Assembly: GCF_900110085.1 (NCBI RefSeq)
Contig: NZ_FOCK01000006.1
Coordinates: forward strand, 239,731 to 303,730
Origin: Prevotella sp. ne3005
GTDB lineage: Bacteria; Bacteroidota; Bacteroidia; Bacteroidales; Bacteroidaceae
Length of the DNA stretch: 64,000 nt
Direction: 5' to 3'
The notes under the pieces were generated by a model. It made no database searches, had not been told where the DNA came from, and saw nothing but the letters and a program-made list of their open reading frames with translations. The translations under genes were made by a program, and so were the position numbers. Of this stretch, positions 1-8,580 are shown piece after piece. Position 1 is the stretch's first letter. Every line of letters starts with the position of its first letter.

Positions 1-689
1 AAGTCCTCGGGAGCATCCTCACCCAAATCCGTGAGGGCAGAACCTACAGCAATCTTGATACGCTCAGCCATACGCTCACTGACCTTCACATTGTGCTGAC
101 GGTACATATACTCCTGAATATCAGCTGTCAGATCATCTCCAGCCGTACGGATGGAGTTGTTGGAAACGATACCACCGAGTGATATAACGGCAATCTCGGT
201 AGAACCGCCACCGATGTCAACAATCATATTACCCTCAGGAGCCTCTACATCGATGCCAATACCAATAGCAGCGGCCATCGGCTCGAAAATCAGATATACA
301 TCGCGGCCATCAGCATGCTCCGCTGAGTCGCGTACAGCACGGAGCTCCACCTCTGTAGAACCAGAGGGGACACCAATCACCATACGGAGCGAGGGAGAAA
401 ACAGGCGGCTTCCTGTATGCACCATCTTAATCAGTCCACGCATCATCTGCTCACAAGCAGAGAAGTCGGCAATCACACCGTCGCGCAACGGACGGATGGT
501 ACGAATATTCTCATGTGTCTTCTCATACATCATCTTCGCCTCATTACCAACAGCTATCATCTTGTCGGTACGACGATCCAAGGCAACGACGGAGGGTTCA
601 TCAACCACAATCTTATCATCGCTGATGATAATAGTGTTGGCTGTGCCCAAGTCCATTGCAATCTCTTGCACAAAACTGAAAAATCCCAT
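1..689 (-). CDS. mreB: Rod shape-determining protein MreB (3-prime end beyond window)
   Basis: Bacterial actin homologue that polymerises under the inner membrane and guides cell-wall elongation. The first 229 residues are visible. The actin-fold signatures are in order: phosphate-1 loop DLGTANT at residues 13-19, IGVPSG at 105-110, EPMAAAIG at 136-143 and phosphate-2 loop DIGGGSTE at 158-165. The ATG at 687-689 gives the usual short N-terminus (MGFFSF). The gene runs off the left edge, so about one third of the usual length of about 340 residues is missing. It follows purH on the same strand after 36 bp and is probably co-transcribed with it; the rest of an mre operon would be expected outside the window. 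Confidence 0.96.
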   Translation of the reverse strand, partial: MGFFSFVQEIAMDLGTANTIIISDDKIVVDEPSVVALDRRTDKMIAVGNEAKMMYEKTHENIRTIRPLRDGVIADFSACEQMMRGLIKMVHTGSRLFSPSLRMVIGVPSGSTEVELRAVRDSAEHADGRDVYLIFEPMAAAIGIGIDVEAPEGNMIVDIGGGSTEIAVISLGGIVSNNSIRTAGDDLTADIQEYMYRQHNVKVSERMAERIKIAVGSALTDLGEDAPED

Positions 690-725
690 TCTTTTTACCT
701 TAATAATATTATATACCTTTCAATC

Positions 726-1322
726 TTACTTACTAACAAACCATGAGTGGATGGCTGTGTCATAGTGAGAACTTACGCCAAAAGCACGGGTTGCAAACAT
801 ACGACGGTCTTCAATGTCCGTCTGAGCACCCTTCTTGTTCAGGATATCCAACAGCACACCATACTCGGCCTTGCTGGGCACAATGACAACATCCTTGAAA
901 TTCTTGGCACCGGCACGGATCAGAGAGATACCACCGATATCAATCTTCTCAATGATATCAGCCTCTCCAGCACCACTGGCTACAGTCTGTTCAAAGGGGT
1001 AAAGGTCTACGATGACGAGATCAATCTCAGGAATCTCGTACTGCTTCATCTGCTCAATGTCACCCTCGTTCTCACGACGGGCCAGAATTCCTCCGAACAC
1101 TTTCGGATGCAAAGTCTTCACACGACCTCCGAGAATAGAGGGATAAGTGGTGACATCCTCTACCTTCTGGCACTCATAACCCAACGACTCAATAAACTGC
1201 TGGGTACCACCAGTAGACAGGAATTTTACACCCTCCTCATTTAACTTCTTGAGCAACTCGTCGAGACCATCCTTGTGGAATACCGACACCAAGGCGGTCT
1301 TAATTTTCTTTGTTTCAGCCAT
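726..1322 (-). CDS. purH: IMP cyclohydrolase (PurH N-terminal MGS-like domain only)
   Basis: Closes FAICAR to IMP, the last step of purine synthesis. The 198 residues cover only the MGS-like cyclohydrolase domain of PurH: FLSTGGT near residue 35, the DVTTYPSILGGRVKTLHP region near 57-74 and DLVIVDLYPF near 100. Bifunctional PurH is about 510-530 residues and continues into an AICAR transformylase domain, which is absent here. The reading frame ends cleanly with TAA and mreB starts 36 bp later, so this looks like a genuine single-domain gene, not a frameshift. An AICAR transformylase must then be encoded elsewhere. The ATG at 1320-1322 lies downstream of a TATCTTTG promoter and a 16-bp palindrome. 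Confidence 0.9.
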   Translation of the reverse strand: MAETKKIKTALVSVFHKDGLDELLKKLNEEGVKFLSTGGTQQFIESLGYECQKVEDVTTYPSILGGRVKTLHPKVFGGILARRENEGDIEQMKQYEIPEIDLVIVDLYPFEQTVASGAGEADIIEKIDIGGISLIRAGAKNFKDVVIVPSKAEYGVLLDILNKKGAQTDIEDRRMFATRAFGVSSHYDTAIHSWFVSK

Positions 1323-1330
1323 TTCTAATC

Positions 1331-1346
1331 TTTATAACGTTATAAA
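1331..1346. promoter_or_regulatory. 16-bp perfect palindrome in the purH leader
   Basis: TTTATAACGTTATAAA is a perfect palindrome lying between the TATCTTTG box and the purH ATG, ending 8 nt before the start codon. Its position fits an operator or a small leader hairpin; no regulator can be named from the sequence. Confidence 0.4.
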
Positions 1347-1360
1347 TTCGAATCAGGCTG

Positions 1361-1368
1361 CAAAGATA
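1361..1368 (-). promoter_or_regulatory. Promoter -7 box of purH-mreB
   Basis: Minus strand reads TATCTTTG, a perfect TAnnTTTG Bacteroidota -7 box, about 38 nt upstream of the purH ATG. It directly abuts the U-tract of the upstream terminator. Confidence 0.7.
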
Positions 1369-1369
1369 C

Positions 1370-1423
1370 AAAAAGAAAACGGATTAATCTTCATTTTCGC
1401 AAAGAAAAATTTGATTAATCCGT
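1370..1423 (-). terminator. Intrinsic terminator downstream of rhaM
   Basis: 11-bp perfect stem (ACGGATTAATC at 1379-1389 with GATTAATCCGT at 1413-1423) and a 23-nt loop, followed on the minus strand by a T-rich run. It ends the rhaM transcript just before the purH promoter. Confidence 0.75.
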
Positions 1424-1459
1424 GTTAAAGCTAAGATAGGTCAATCTACGACCATCATT

Positions 1460-1777
1460 TTAATCTAGGTGGAACACTTCCTGAAGTGGAATGGTGACAG
1501 GTGAATTGTCTGGATTCACCTCCATGATATCGGCCATCATATCCCACCATTTCTGAGTGATGGGATCGACATTCTCGGTATCCTGTGAGTTGCCTTCACC
1601 ATCACATTCCTGATAGCCGAACAAGATGTTTGTATCCTTGTCCCAATAGATGCTATAGTTGCTCACGCCACCATCTTTAATCATCTTGACAAGTTCTGGC
1701 CAGATGGCCGCATGACGCTTCTCGTACTCTTTCTCACAACCTGGTTTCAGGTACATTTTAAATGCAAATCTCTTCAT
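1460..1777 (-). CDS. rhaM: L-rhamnose mutarotase
   Basis: Interconverts alpha and beta anomers of L-rhamnose, feeding rhamnose isomerase. The 105 residues match the family length of about 104. Tyr18 and His22 occupy the positions of the catalytic residues of E. coli RhaM, and the family's conserved tryptophan region is present as QKWWDMM (Trp77, Trp78). It lies 23 bp downstream of the CE12 esterase gene on the same strand and is probably its co-transcript. A mutarotase beside a rhamnogalacturonan esterase and SusCD suggests that the locus handles rhamnose-containing pectin. An intrinsic terminator follows. Confidence 0.93.
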   Translation of the reverse strand: MKRFAFKMYLKPGCEKEYEKRHAAIWPELVKMIKDGGVSNYSIYWDKDTNILFGYQECDGEGNSQDTENVDPITQKWWDMMADIMEVNPDNSPVTIPLQEVFHLD

Positions 1778-1800
1778 ATCTTTTATACTATTAATATGTT

Positions 1801-2985
1801 TCAGTTCCCGTCAGGTTTAGTCACATCCTGTTTCTGAGCAGGATACCACACGAATGTATCAGGATCATCTGGTTGCTTCGGATTGAAGTCGGACCAATCT
1901 GTACGTAATCCACTGACCATTGGCAACTGCAACTGTTTCATGCCCATCACAACCATCTTTGCCACCTCATAGGCGCCATAGGGATTAAAATGCGTATTAT
2001 CTGCCAACGCCTTATCTTGTCCAGGAAAGCTATTGGCTGGATAATGGACGAGTGCCCGCTTACTGCCTTCAAAACCAAGCGTTTCGAAGAAATCACGAGT
2101 CATATCGTGGAGTTCGATGACGGGCACTCCTTCACGTTGTGCCACAGCCCGCATGGCGTCGGGATAGTCGAGATGGGTCTCCTGTATCTTCGTATGAGTA
2201 GCCTCGTCGAAGAATCGGCGCTGGGTGGGGGTAATAAAGATGATATTACCGCCAGCAGCCCGCACACGGTCGATGAAAATCTTCAGATGGTAAGCGAAAT
2301 GATAGTAGGCACCATCGCCAGGACGTTTCTCCTTCTGATCATTATGGCCGAACTCACAGATCACATAGTCGCCTGGCTTCAACATCGACAATATCTTCTC
2401 GAGACGGTTCCCATTGATGAAAGTACGAGCCGTAAGCCCACTCTCAGCATGATTGGAGATAGCCACACGATCGGTAAACCAACGAGGAATCATCTGCCCC
2501 CACGAAGCCCAAGGCTCCAGTTCCTGATCAACAACGGTGGAGTTGCCGCAAAGAAATACGGTAAGCGCCGTCGTATCAGGTTCGATACGGATAGTCTTCA
2601 CGGCAGGACTGGCGCCATTGAACTCCAAAGTCAACAATGAGTCCCAGTTCAAGTAGTCATGCTCCCGAGGTTTCAATGACACTTTCTTTCCACCAGGAAT
2701 CTCTGCTGAGCGTTTATTGACGATAAAGCTATAGGTAGAGTACTTACCTTTCTTTGTCACACAATCCTCCACCATCAGTCGTCGCGACTCAGCTCGGACC
2801 ACCGTGTGAGCAGCATGTCTTTTTGCCCCTAAAGTCACCGTTACCTTATAGTTGCCGTCGGCCACGGGTACAGAGAAGTAGAAGGGCTTGTCGGAAGTGC
2901 GATTAAGCACCGTGTCAACGATTTGCGCCTGTGAATTCAGTAAGGAAAGCCCAAAGACCGCCAGCAATAAACAATTTTTTTTCAT
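1801..2985 (-). CDS. SGNH/GDSL rhamnogalacturonan acetylesterase-like protein (CE12)
   Basis: Secreted esterase of the SGNH hydrolase fold, likely removing acetyl groups from rhamnogalacturonan. A signal peptide (KKNCLLLAVFGLSLLNSQAQ, residues 2-21) is followed by a beta-rich N-terminal module to about residue 140. The hydrolase domain has block I GNSTV with Ser149, block III GHND at 213-216 and block V DNTH with Asp329 and His332, giving a complete catalytic triad. The 394-residue length fits two-module Bacteroidota CE12 enzymes. It sits 87 bp downstream of susD behind a terminator, so it may be expressed by read-through or from its own promoter. Substrate is inferred from the family and from rhaM next door. 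Confidence 0.85.
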   Translation of the reverse strand: MKKNCLLLAVFGLSLLNSQAQIVDTVLNRTSDKPFYFSVPVADGNYKVTVTLGAKRHAAHTVVRAESRRLMVEDCVTKKGKYSTYSFIVNKRSAEIPGGKKVSLKPREHDYLNWDSLLTLEFNGASPAVKTIRIEPDTTALTVFLCGNSTVVDQELEPWASWGQMIPRWFTDRVAISNHAESGLTARTFINGNRLEKILSMLKPGDYVICEFGHNDQKEKRPGDGAYYHFAYHLKIFIDRVRAAGGNIIFITPTQRRFFDEATHTKIQETHLDYPDAMRAVAQREGVPVIELHDMTRDFFETLGFEGSKRALVHYPANSFPGQDKALADNTHFNPYGAYEVAKMVVMGMKQLQLPMVSGLRTDWSDFNPKQPDDPDTFVWYPAQKQDVTKPDGN

Positions 2986-3005
2986 CTTAGTAGACTGTTT
3001 TTATC

Positions 3006-3042
3006 AAAAAGCCCTACACTCACCGCAAGAGTGCAGGGCTTC
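3006..3042 (-). terminator. Intrinsic terminator after susD
   Basis: Minus strand: AAGCCCTGCACTC pairs with GAGTGTAGGGCTT (one G-U), followed by a T-run. It lies between the susD stop and the CE12 esterase start, so it separates SusCD from the enzyme genes or attenuates their expression. Confidence 0.8.
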
Positions 3043-3072
3043 TAATCAATAAATTATGTATGAATCGCTAAC

Positions 3073-5214
3073 TTAATAGCCAGGGTTTTGCCATGCCTTC
3101 TTTTCGTCATCGCTCAGGTTGGTTCCGTCCTCATGCTGTAGAGTATCGATGAACTTCTGAGGGATAGGACGATACATGTGGCGATCCTGCACGTTAGGAG
3201 CAGCCTCAGGATTGAAAGCCTTAGCGCGCTTTACCAGCAGACCTGTACGAGCCAGTTCATCCCAACGGTTCCACTCACCCAGCAGCTCACGGGTACGCTC
3301 ATTGAAGACGAAATTCAGCATACGGTCATAGTCGCCAGAAGCACCGATAGCAGACAGGATGGCCTCATCCTCTGCGGGCAGCTGCGTGTAGCTCTTAATC
3401 TGAAGGTCAGAAGCAGCCTTGGTCTCAGCAATACCTGTAGAGAGATAATAAGTGTTCTTGTGGGTCATCGAAGCATAGTAGGCCTCTGCATTGGTAAGCC
3501 CTTTGCCGCTGAAGTCCTTATTCTTCTTTGGTGGTGTGTTGTTAGCAGTAGAGTTGTCCTTGTCGCCGCCGTCAGCCTTCAGGAAGGCCATCGAACCGTC
3601 GGTGTAGTAAGAGCGATCCTCACCATCCTTCCACTGACCGCGAGCACGGAGAGTGTTTATAGTCTTAATGGCACCGGCATAGTCACCCTGACGAACCTGA
3701 CACTCTGCCTTTACAAGGTAGGTCTCACCACTACGAGCCATGATAACGTCACGGTGAGCATCACCCTTCTCACCTGTACGGCTTCCGTCAGCAGTCTTGT
3801 TGATGCCACAGAATACGTTAGAGGTGGCTGTGTTACCGCTGACACCGTAGTTATAAAGCACATACTTGCCGTTCATGAAGGTGGGGAATGCATTGGGCAC
3901 CCACTTACCTGTCAGAGGATTCACAAAGCTGTGAGGCTGGCCACCACGGCCGAAGGTACCATAAGGCTCGCCATCAAAGCGATGATCGTCTTTCTTGTTA
4001 AGGATGAAGATGATACCCTCGTCACCGATACCAGGCATCTGGTCGGCTTTGATACCATTATCAGCAACCACCTTCTCTGTGGTGGCCTGAGCATGGTTCA
4101 GACCATAGACGGTCTTGAAGGTCTTCCACATACGGGCATCATTCACATTGTCGAATACCGAATAGGTGTACTCTGTAGGACGGCAGCGCTGGAAGTCCAT
4201 GCCACCGATGTACTGACCACGCTGTACCCAACCACCGGAGAAGTTGGAGAACTGAGGATCGAAATAGTTATAGGTACGGTTACCGAAACGACCCTGAGTC
4301 GTATTGTCCTCATTGTGCTCGGCTGCCATCAGGATTTCAGAGAGGCCTTCGTTCTTACAGTCGACACCAGTCCACTTGGCATAAAGGTCCCAATAGTCCG
4401 GAGCCAGCGGGCAAGCTGAGATAACCTCATCGCAGAGGGAAACTGCACGGTTCAAATCGGTACTCTTGTCATACTTGCCAGCCCATGAGGCACAACGCTC
4501 TGACTGACGATACAGCAGGGCCTTAGCCAGGAAGTGGGCAGCCGTATACTTCGTCCAAGTACCATTGCCACGCCATTTGTTCGTGGGAAGCATCAGATAT
4601 GCCTGTTCGAAGTCGGAAATAACCTGAGCGAGAGTCTCTTCCTCTGAGGCACGGGTGAAGTTCTTCTTCACGACACCGTTGCTGGGCTCAGTCTGGAGGA
4701 CAACGCCGCCATACTGACAGAACAGACGGTAGTAGTTATAGCCGCGCAGGAAGTAGGCCTCACCGAGGGCCTTATTGCGAGATTCTTCGTTCTTAACATT
4801 AACAGCCTTGTCAATCACAAGGTTGGCCGTTGCGATACCATAGTACATCTCATCCCAAAGGGCTGACACAGCAGGACAGTTCTTGTTGGCTGCGCCAAGA
4901 GCAGGTGTACAGTCAAGGGGGTTCAGACGGTTATCGTAGGTATTCCAAGGCTCAGAAGTGAGGTCAGCACCGTTGGTGAACTCGTCACAACCATAGAGCG
5001 TGATACCGTAAGCCCACTCATAACCGAAGTGCCAGCGGATGTTTCCGTAAAGACCGGCAGCCATCTTCAGGGCACCTGTCTCGTCTTCAAGCAGCGCGTC
5101 AGTCACCTTATGGCCGGCATCCTCCTTCAGAAAGTCCTCGCCACAAGAGGTCGTACCCAGCAAAGCAAGCATCGACAGCGCACCGCAAACTAATGTTTTA
5201 CTGATATATCTCAT
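3073..5214 (-). CDS. susD: SusD/RagB-family nutrient-binding outer-membrane lipoprotein
   Basis: Surface lipoprotein that binds a glycan and hands it to the SusC channel below. The signal peptide ends in a lipobox with Cys24 (GTTSCGEDF), the mark of a lipidated SusD. TPR-like N-terminal helices include YFLRGYNYYRLFCQYGGVV around residue 155, typical of the family. The C-terminus carries the SusD region FVFNERTRELLGEWNRWDELARTG. At 713 residues it is longer than most SusDs (500-650), suggesting extra ligand-binding loops. It begins 42 bp downstream of susC. The glycan is unknown; neighbours suggest rhamnogalacturonan. Confidence 0.93.
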   Translation of the reverse strand: MRYISKTLVCGALSMLALLGTTSCGEDFLKEDAGHKVTDALLEDETGALKMAAGLYGNIRWHFGYEWAYGITLYGCDEFTNGADLTSEPWNTYDNRLNPLDCTPALGAANKNCPAVSALWDEMYYGIATANLVIDKAVNVKNEESRNKALGEAYFLRGYNYYRLFCQYGGVVLQTEPSNGVVKKNFTRASEEETLAQVISDFEQAYLMLPTNKWRGNGTWTKYTAAHFLAKALLYRQSERCASWAGKYDKSTDLNRAVSLCDEVISACPLAPDYWDLYAKWTGVDCKNEGLSEILMAAEHNEDNTTQGRFGNRTYNYFDPQFSNFSGGWVQRGQYIGGMDFQRCRPTEYTYSVFDNVNDARMWKTFKTVYGLNHAQATTEKVVADNGIKADQMPGIGDEGIIFILNKKDDHRFDGEPYGTFGRGGQPHSFVNPLTGKWVPNAFPTFMNGKYVLYNYGVSGNTATSNVFCGINKTADGSRTGEKGDAHRDVIMARSGETYLVKAECQVRQGDYAGAIKTINTLRARGQWKDGEDRSYYTDGSMAFLKADGGDKDNSTANNTPPKKNKDFSGKGLTNAEAYYASMTHKNTYYLSTGIAETKAASDLQIKSYTQLPAEDEAILSAIGASGDYDRMLNFVFNERTRELLGEWNRWDELARTGLLVKRAKAFNPEAAPNVQDRHMYRPIPQKFIDTLQHEDGTNLSDDEKKAWQNPGY

Positions 5215-5256
5215 AATATATTTCTTTTTTCATTATTCATTATACACTATTCACTC

Positions 5257-8200
5257 TTAGAACTCTACCTGCAGACCTACTGTGAAGCCACGGTTGAAGA
5301 AGGTTGCACCAGTATCGAGGTCCATGAAGTCGATTGAAGAGTAGAGCATACCGAGGTTCTTGCCCTGGATATAGAGCTTGGCACCGTTGATACCGATTGC
5401 CTGACAAATGCTCTTATCGAAGTTATAGCCCAGAGAGAGGTTGCGGATCTTGATGAATGAGGCATCCTTGAAGCCGAGCAGACCAGCATAGGGATCGCCA
5501 CCAGCCTGACTGTAGACAGGCTTCTGCCAGTCAGCGCCAGTATTGTCGGGACGCCAGTAGCTGATCTCACGCTGCTGGTACATACCAAGCTGTCCCTCAC
5601 CTCCGGTGCTGATCATATACTTGAAGCGACCCTGAAGTTCAAGAGTGAGCTCAATACCCTTCCAAGAGAGGCTGTTAGTCCAGCCTGCTGTCAGACGAGG
5701 ATTCTTGTTGCCAAGGATGACACGGTCATCAGCATCAATCTTATAGTCTCCGTTCTGGTCAACGGGTTTCACGCTACCAGCAGTAAACTTCTGACCATTC
5801 TCATTGAACTTAGCCATCTCTGCGGCATCGCTCTCCTGCCAGAGGCCATTGGCCTCATAGCCATAGTGGACAGCGATAGACTCACCGATGAACCATGCAT
5901 TGTTGATATCATCCTCCTTACCATTGGCAAGCTCGACGATCTCGTCCTTCTGCCAAGCGAAGTTCAGGTTAGAGTTCCACATGAAGTCCTTGGTCATCAC
6001 GGGAATGGCGTTGATTGTAACCTCGATACCCTTGTTCTTGGTCTGACCGATGTTGGCCATCATTGAGGGATAACCGGAGAGTGAAGGAACGCTCATTGAG
6101 AGCAGCAGATCCTTTGTCTTAGAAGTATAGACATCGATAGTACCACCGATACGGCCCTTCAGGAAGCTGAAGTCGATACCGAAGTTCCACTGCGTGGTCT
6201 TCTCCCAGCCGAGGTTTTTGTTAGGCATTGCGTTAGAACCAGATGTATAATAAGGTTCGTTGGTAACGAAGATCTCTGAGTTACCGGTGCTGAACGGCAT
6301 CCAGTAAGAACTGATTACACCGAGAGTACCATAAGGAGAGACGGCAGCATTACCTGTCACACCCACACCTAAACGAAGCTTTAACTGGTCGAGCCAAGTC
6401 ACATCACGTAGCCAGCTCTCCTGCTCCATACGCCAACCTAAAGCCATTGAGGGGAAGAAATCCCACTTGTTGCCCTCGGCAAGTACAGAGGCACCATCCC
6501 AACGGGCTGAGGCTGTCAACAGGTAACGGTCCTTGAAGGAGTAGTTGAGACGGACCATGTAAGAACTCAGGGCATTCTCAGAGAGACCGGTACCCATAGA
6601 AGCCTGATACTGAGAGTCAGTCACGTCTAGTGAACCCATGTTGTTCCACAGGAATGAGGGGACGGAAATCTTTTGTCCGCTCATAGAACTGCTCTCATTG
6701 TTTACTTTTGAGGCACTCTGCAACAGGGTCAGACCGAAGGTATGATCCAGAATGCTCTTGTTGTAAAGCAGCATATTGTCGAGAGTCCATGCAAAGTGGC
6801 GCTCGTCACTGCGGCTGGCACTATTGTTACCGCCTGCGCGGCTGATAGAACTGCTGTCGAGGAAGTTACCACGGCGGTAGTAACGGAAGTCAGGACCGAA
6901 CTGGGTCTTCCACTGCAGGCCCTGCAGGGGCTCGAAGATCTGGCCGAAGTCGATCTGGGCATAGAAGCTACCGAGAGCGCGGAAGGTCTCGCGGTTATCA
7001 GTTGACTTGTCCCACTCATCGATAACTGAATATGTATTGGTTGTTGATCCACCAGGCTGGGTGATAATCTCACCATTCTCATCGTAAGGAAGTGTATAGC
7101 GCAGGATGTTCTTTGCAGCGCTGTAGAGCTCCCTCGCACCTGTAGATGTGCCATAAGGTACAGAGTAGCCGTACTTCTGGACGCCATAAGAAGCGTTGAC
7201 AGAGCCACCGGCCTTGAACCACTTGGTACCCTTGATGTCGGCTGAGGCAGAGAGATTATAGCGCTCATAGCTCTGACCCTTCTGCGTACCTTTATTATTA
7301 AGGTAACCGAATGAGACGAAACCTGCAAGGTTCTTCGTACCACCACGAGCACTAATGGTGTGTTCCTGAGTGATACCTGTCTGAGTCACGTAGTCTGTCC
7401 AGTCGGTATCTGTCACCTTTGAGCCATCCCATGAGCCACCTGCCCAACCTTTCATCACGTTGGCAAGCGCAGTCTCATCACCTGCGAAAAAGGCCTTATC
7501 CTGCTCCTGTGTGGGCTGGTCGCCTGGGGTATATTTGTCGGGGGCTGAGTTGTAGTAAGCCCAGCGGCGCCAAGTGATATAGTCGCTGGCACTCATTGCT
7601 GGACTCTTGTCAACGATCTTCTCGAAAGTCATTGAACCGTTATAAGTGAGCTGCATCTTACCCTCTTGGCCACGCTTGGTGGTTACCAAAACGACACCAT
7701 TGGCACCACGGCTACCATAAATAGCGGTAGAAGAGGCATCCTTCAGAATGTCGATTGATTCAATGTCACGAGGGTTGATGGTCTCGATACCGCCTGCCTG
7801 AAGGGGCACGCCATCTACAACATACAGAGGAGCGCTGGAAGCCGAGATAGAACGGTTACCACGGATTGTAATGCTACCTACGGTACCTGGGCGCTCACTG
7901 GTGGTCACGTCCACACCGGCGGCCTTACCCTGCAGGGCCTCGAAGGCGTTGCTCACTGGCTTGGCATTCAGTTCCTTCTCACCCACACGAGTCAGAGCAC
8001 CGGTTACGTCGCTCTTGCGCTGTACACCATAACCTACAACCACCACCTCGTCGAGCAACTGCTTGTCCTCCTCGAGGGTGACACTTAGCTGGCTCTTACC
8101 GGCAATGGAAATCGTCTGGGTGCGATAGCCCACATAGCTAATCACCACGCTTCCGTTCTCAGGAACATTCTGAAGTACGAACTTACCGTCGAAATCGGTA

Positions 8201-8397
8201 ACCGTACCTGTAGTGGTTCCCTTTACCATGACACTGGCACCGATGATTGACTCACCAGCAGCGTCAACTACAGTTCCTGACACCTGTTTCTGGGCCCATG
8301 CACCACTGGTACAAAGAGCCACCAGAGCCAAGAACATCAGTCGTCGAAGTACATTAGTACCCGACAACAACTTTTCTGTAACTTGATTTTTTCTCAT
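5257..8397 (-). CDS. susC: SusC/RagA-family TonB-linked outer-membrane protein
   Basis: TonB-dependent outer-membrane channel importing oligosaccharides together with SusD. Order of parts: signal peptide (to about residue 36, ending SGAWAQ), a carboxypeptidase-regulatory-like beta-sandwich (about 37-110, VSGTVVDAAGESIIGASV), the SusC signature LLDEVVVVGYGVQRK near 115, the plug domain with IRGNRSI and GANGVVLVTTKRG, then a long beta-barrel ending in the aromatic-rich FTVGLQVEF. The 1046-residue length is normal. The ATG at 8395-8397 lies about 47 nt after a TAACTTTG promoter box. No regulator (hybrid two-component system or ECF sigma/anti-sigma pair) is adjacent on either side. Confidence 0.96.
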   Translation of the reverse strand: MRKNQVTEKLLSGTNVLRRLMFLALVALCTSGAWAQKQVSGTVVDAAGESIIGASVMVKGTTTGTVTDFDGKFVLQNVPENGSVVISYVGYRTQTISIAGKSQLSVTLEEDKQLLDEVVVVGYGVQRKSDVTGALTRVGEKELNAKPVSNAFEALQGKAAGVDVTTSERPGTVGSITIRGNRSISASSAPLYVVDGVPLQAGGIETINPRDIESIDILKDASSTAIYGSRGANGVVLVTTKRGQEGKMQLTYNGSMTFEKIVDKSPAMSASDYITWRRWAYYNSAPDKYTPGDQPTQEQDKAFFAGDETALANVMKGWAGGSWDGSKVTDTDWTDYVTQTGITQEHTISARGGTKNLAGFVSFGYLNNKGTQKGQSYERYNLSASADIKGTKWFKAGGSVNASYGVQKYGYSVPYGTSTGARELYSAAKNILRYTLPYDENGEIITQPGGSTTNTYSVIDEWDKSTDNRETFRALGSFYAQIDFGQIFEPLQGLQWKTQFGPDFRYYRRGNFLDSSSISRAGGNNSASRSDERHFAWTLDNMLLYNKSILDHTFGLTLLQSASKVNNESSSMSGQKISVPSFLWNNMGSLDVTDSQYQASMGTGLSENALSSYMVRLNYSFKDRYLLTASARWDGASVLAEGNKWDFFPSMALGWRMEQESWLRDVTWLDQLKLRLGVGVTGNAAVSPYGTLGVISSYWMPFSTGNSEIFVTNEPYYTSGSNAMPNKNLGWEKTTQWNFGIDFSFLKGRIGGTIDVYTSKTKDLLLSMSVPSLSGYPSMMANIGQTKNKGIEVTINAIPVMTKDFMWNSNLNFAWQKDEIVELANGKEDDINNAWFIGESIAVHYGYEANGLWQESDAAEMAKFNENGQKFTAGSVKPVDQNGDYKIDADDRVILGNKNPRLTAGWTNSLSWKGIELTLELQGRFKYMISTGGEGQLGMYQQREISYWRPDNTGADWQKPVYSQAGGDPYAGLLGFKDASFIKIRNLSLGYNFDKSICQAIGINGAKLYIQGKNLGMLYSSIDFMDLDTGATFFNRGFTVGLQVEF

Positions 8398-8443
8398 ACA
8401 GTTTTAACAGTTAGTGAATTTAAATTTGATTAAGTTTGTGATG

Positions 8444-8451
8444 CAAAGTTA
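8444..8451 (-). promoter_or_regulatory. Promoter -7 box of the susCD operon
   Basis: Minus strand reads TAACTTTG, matching TAnnTTTG, and is followed by a leader of about 45 nt before the susC ATG. Confidence 0.65.
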
Positions 8452-8523
8452 GGCCTTTTTAGTGAAAGTTGTACAATAATCAAGCAGAATTTCTTAAATT
8501 TATCAAAAATCTAAGACGAATAT

Positions 8524-8560
8524 CAAAAATTAGGGGTCGATTCGTTAAAATCGACCCCTT
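8524..8560 (-). terminator. Intrinsic terminator of asnA
   Basis: Minus strand: AGGGGTCGATT pairs with AATCGACCCCT around a short loop, followed by AATTTTTG. It lies 20 bp beyond the asnA stop codon. Confidence 0.85.
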
Positions 8561-8580
8561 CTATACCCAAAAATAATGAT

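Noticed and set aside
3178..4419. Long open frame (413 codons) antisense to susD
   Set aside because: It mirrors the codon pattern of susD, which has clear family motifs; the antisense translation has no recognisable domain.
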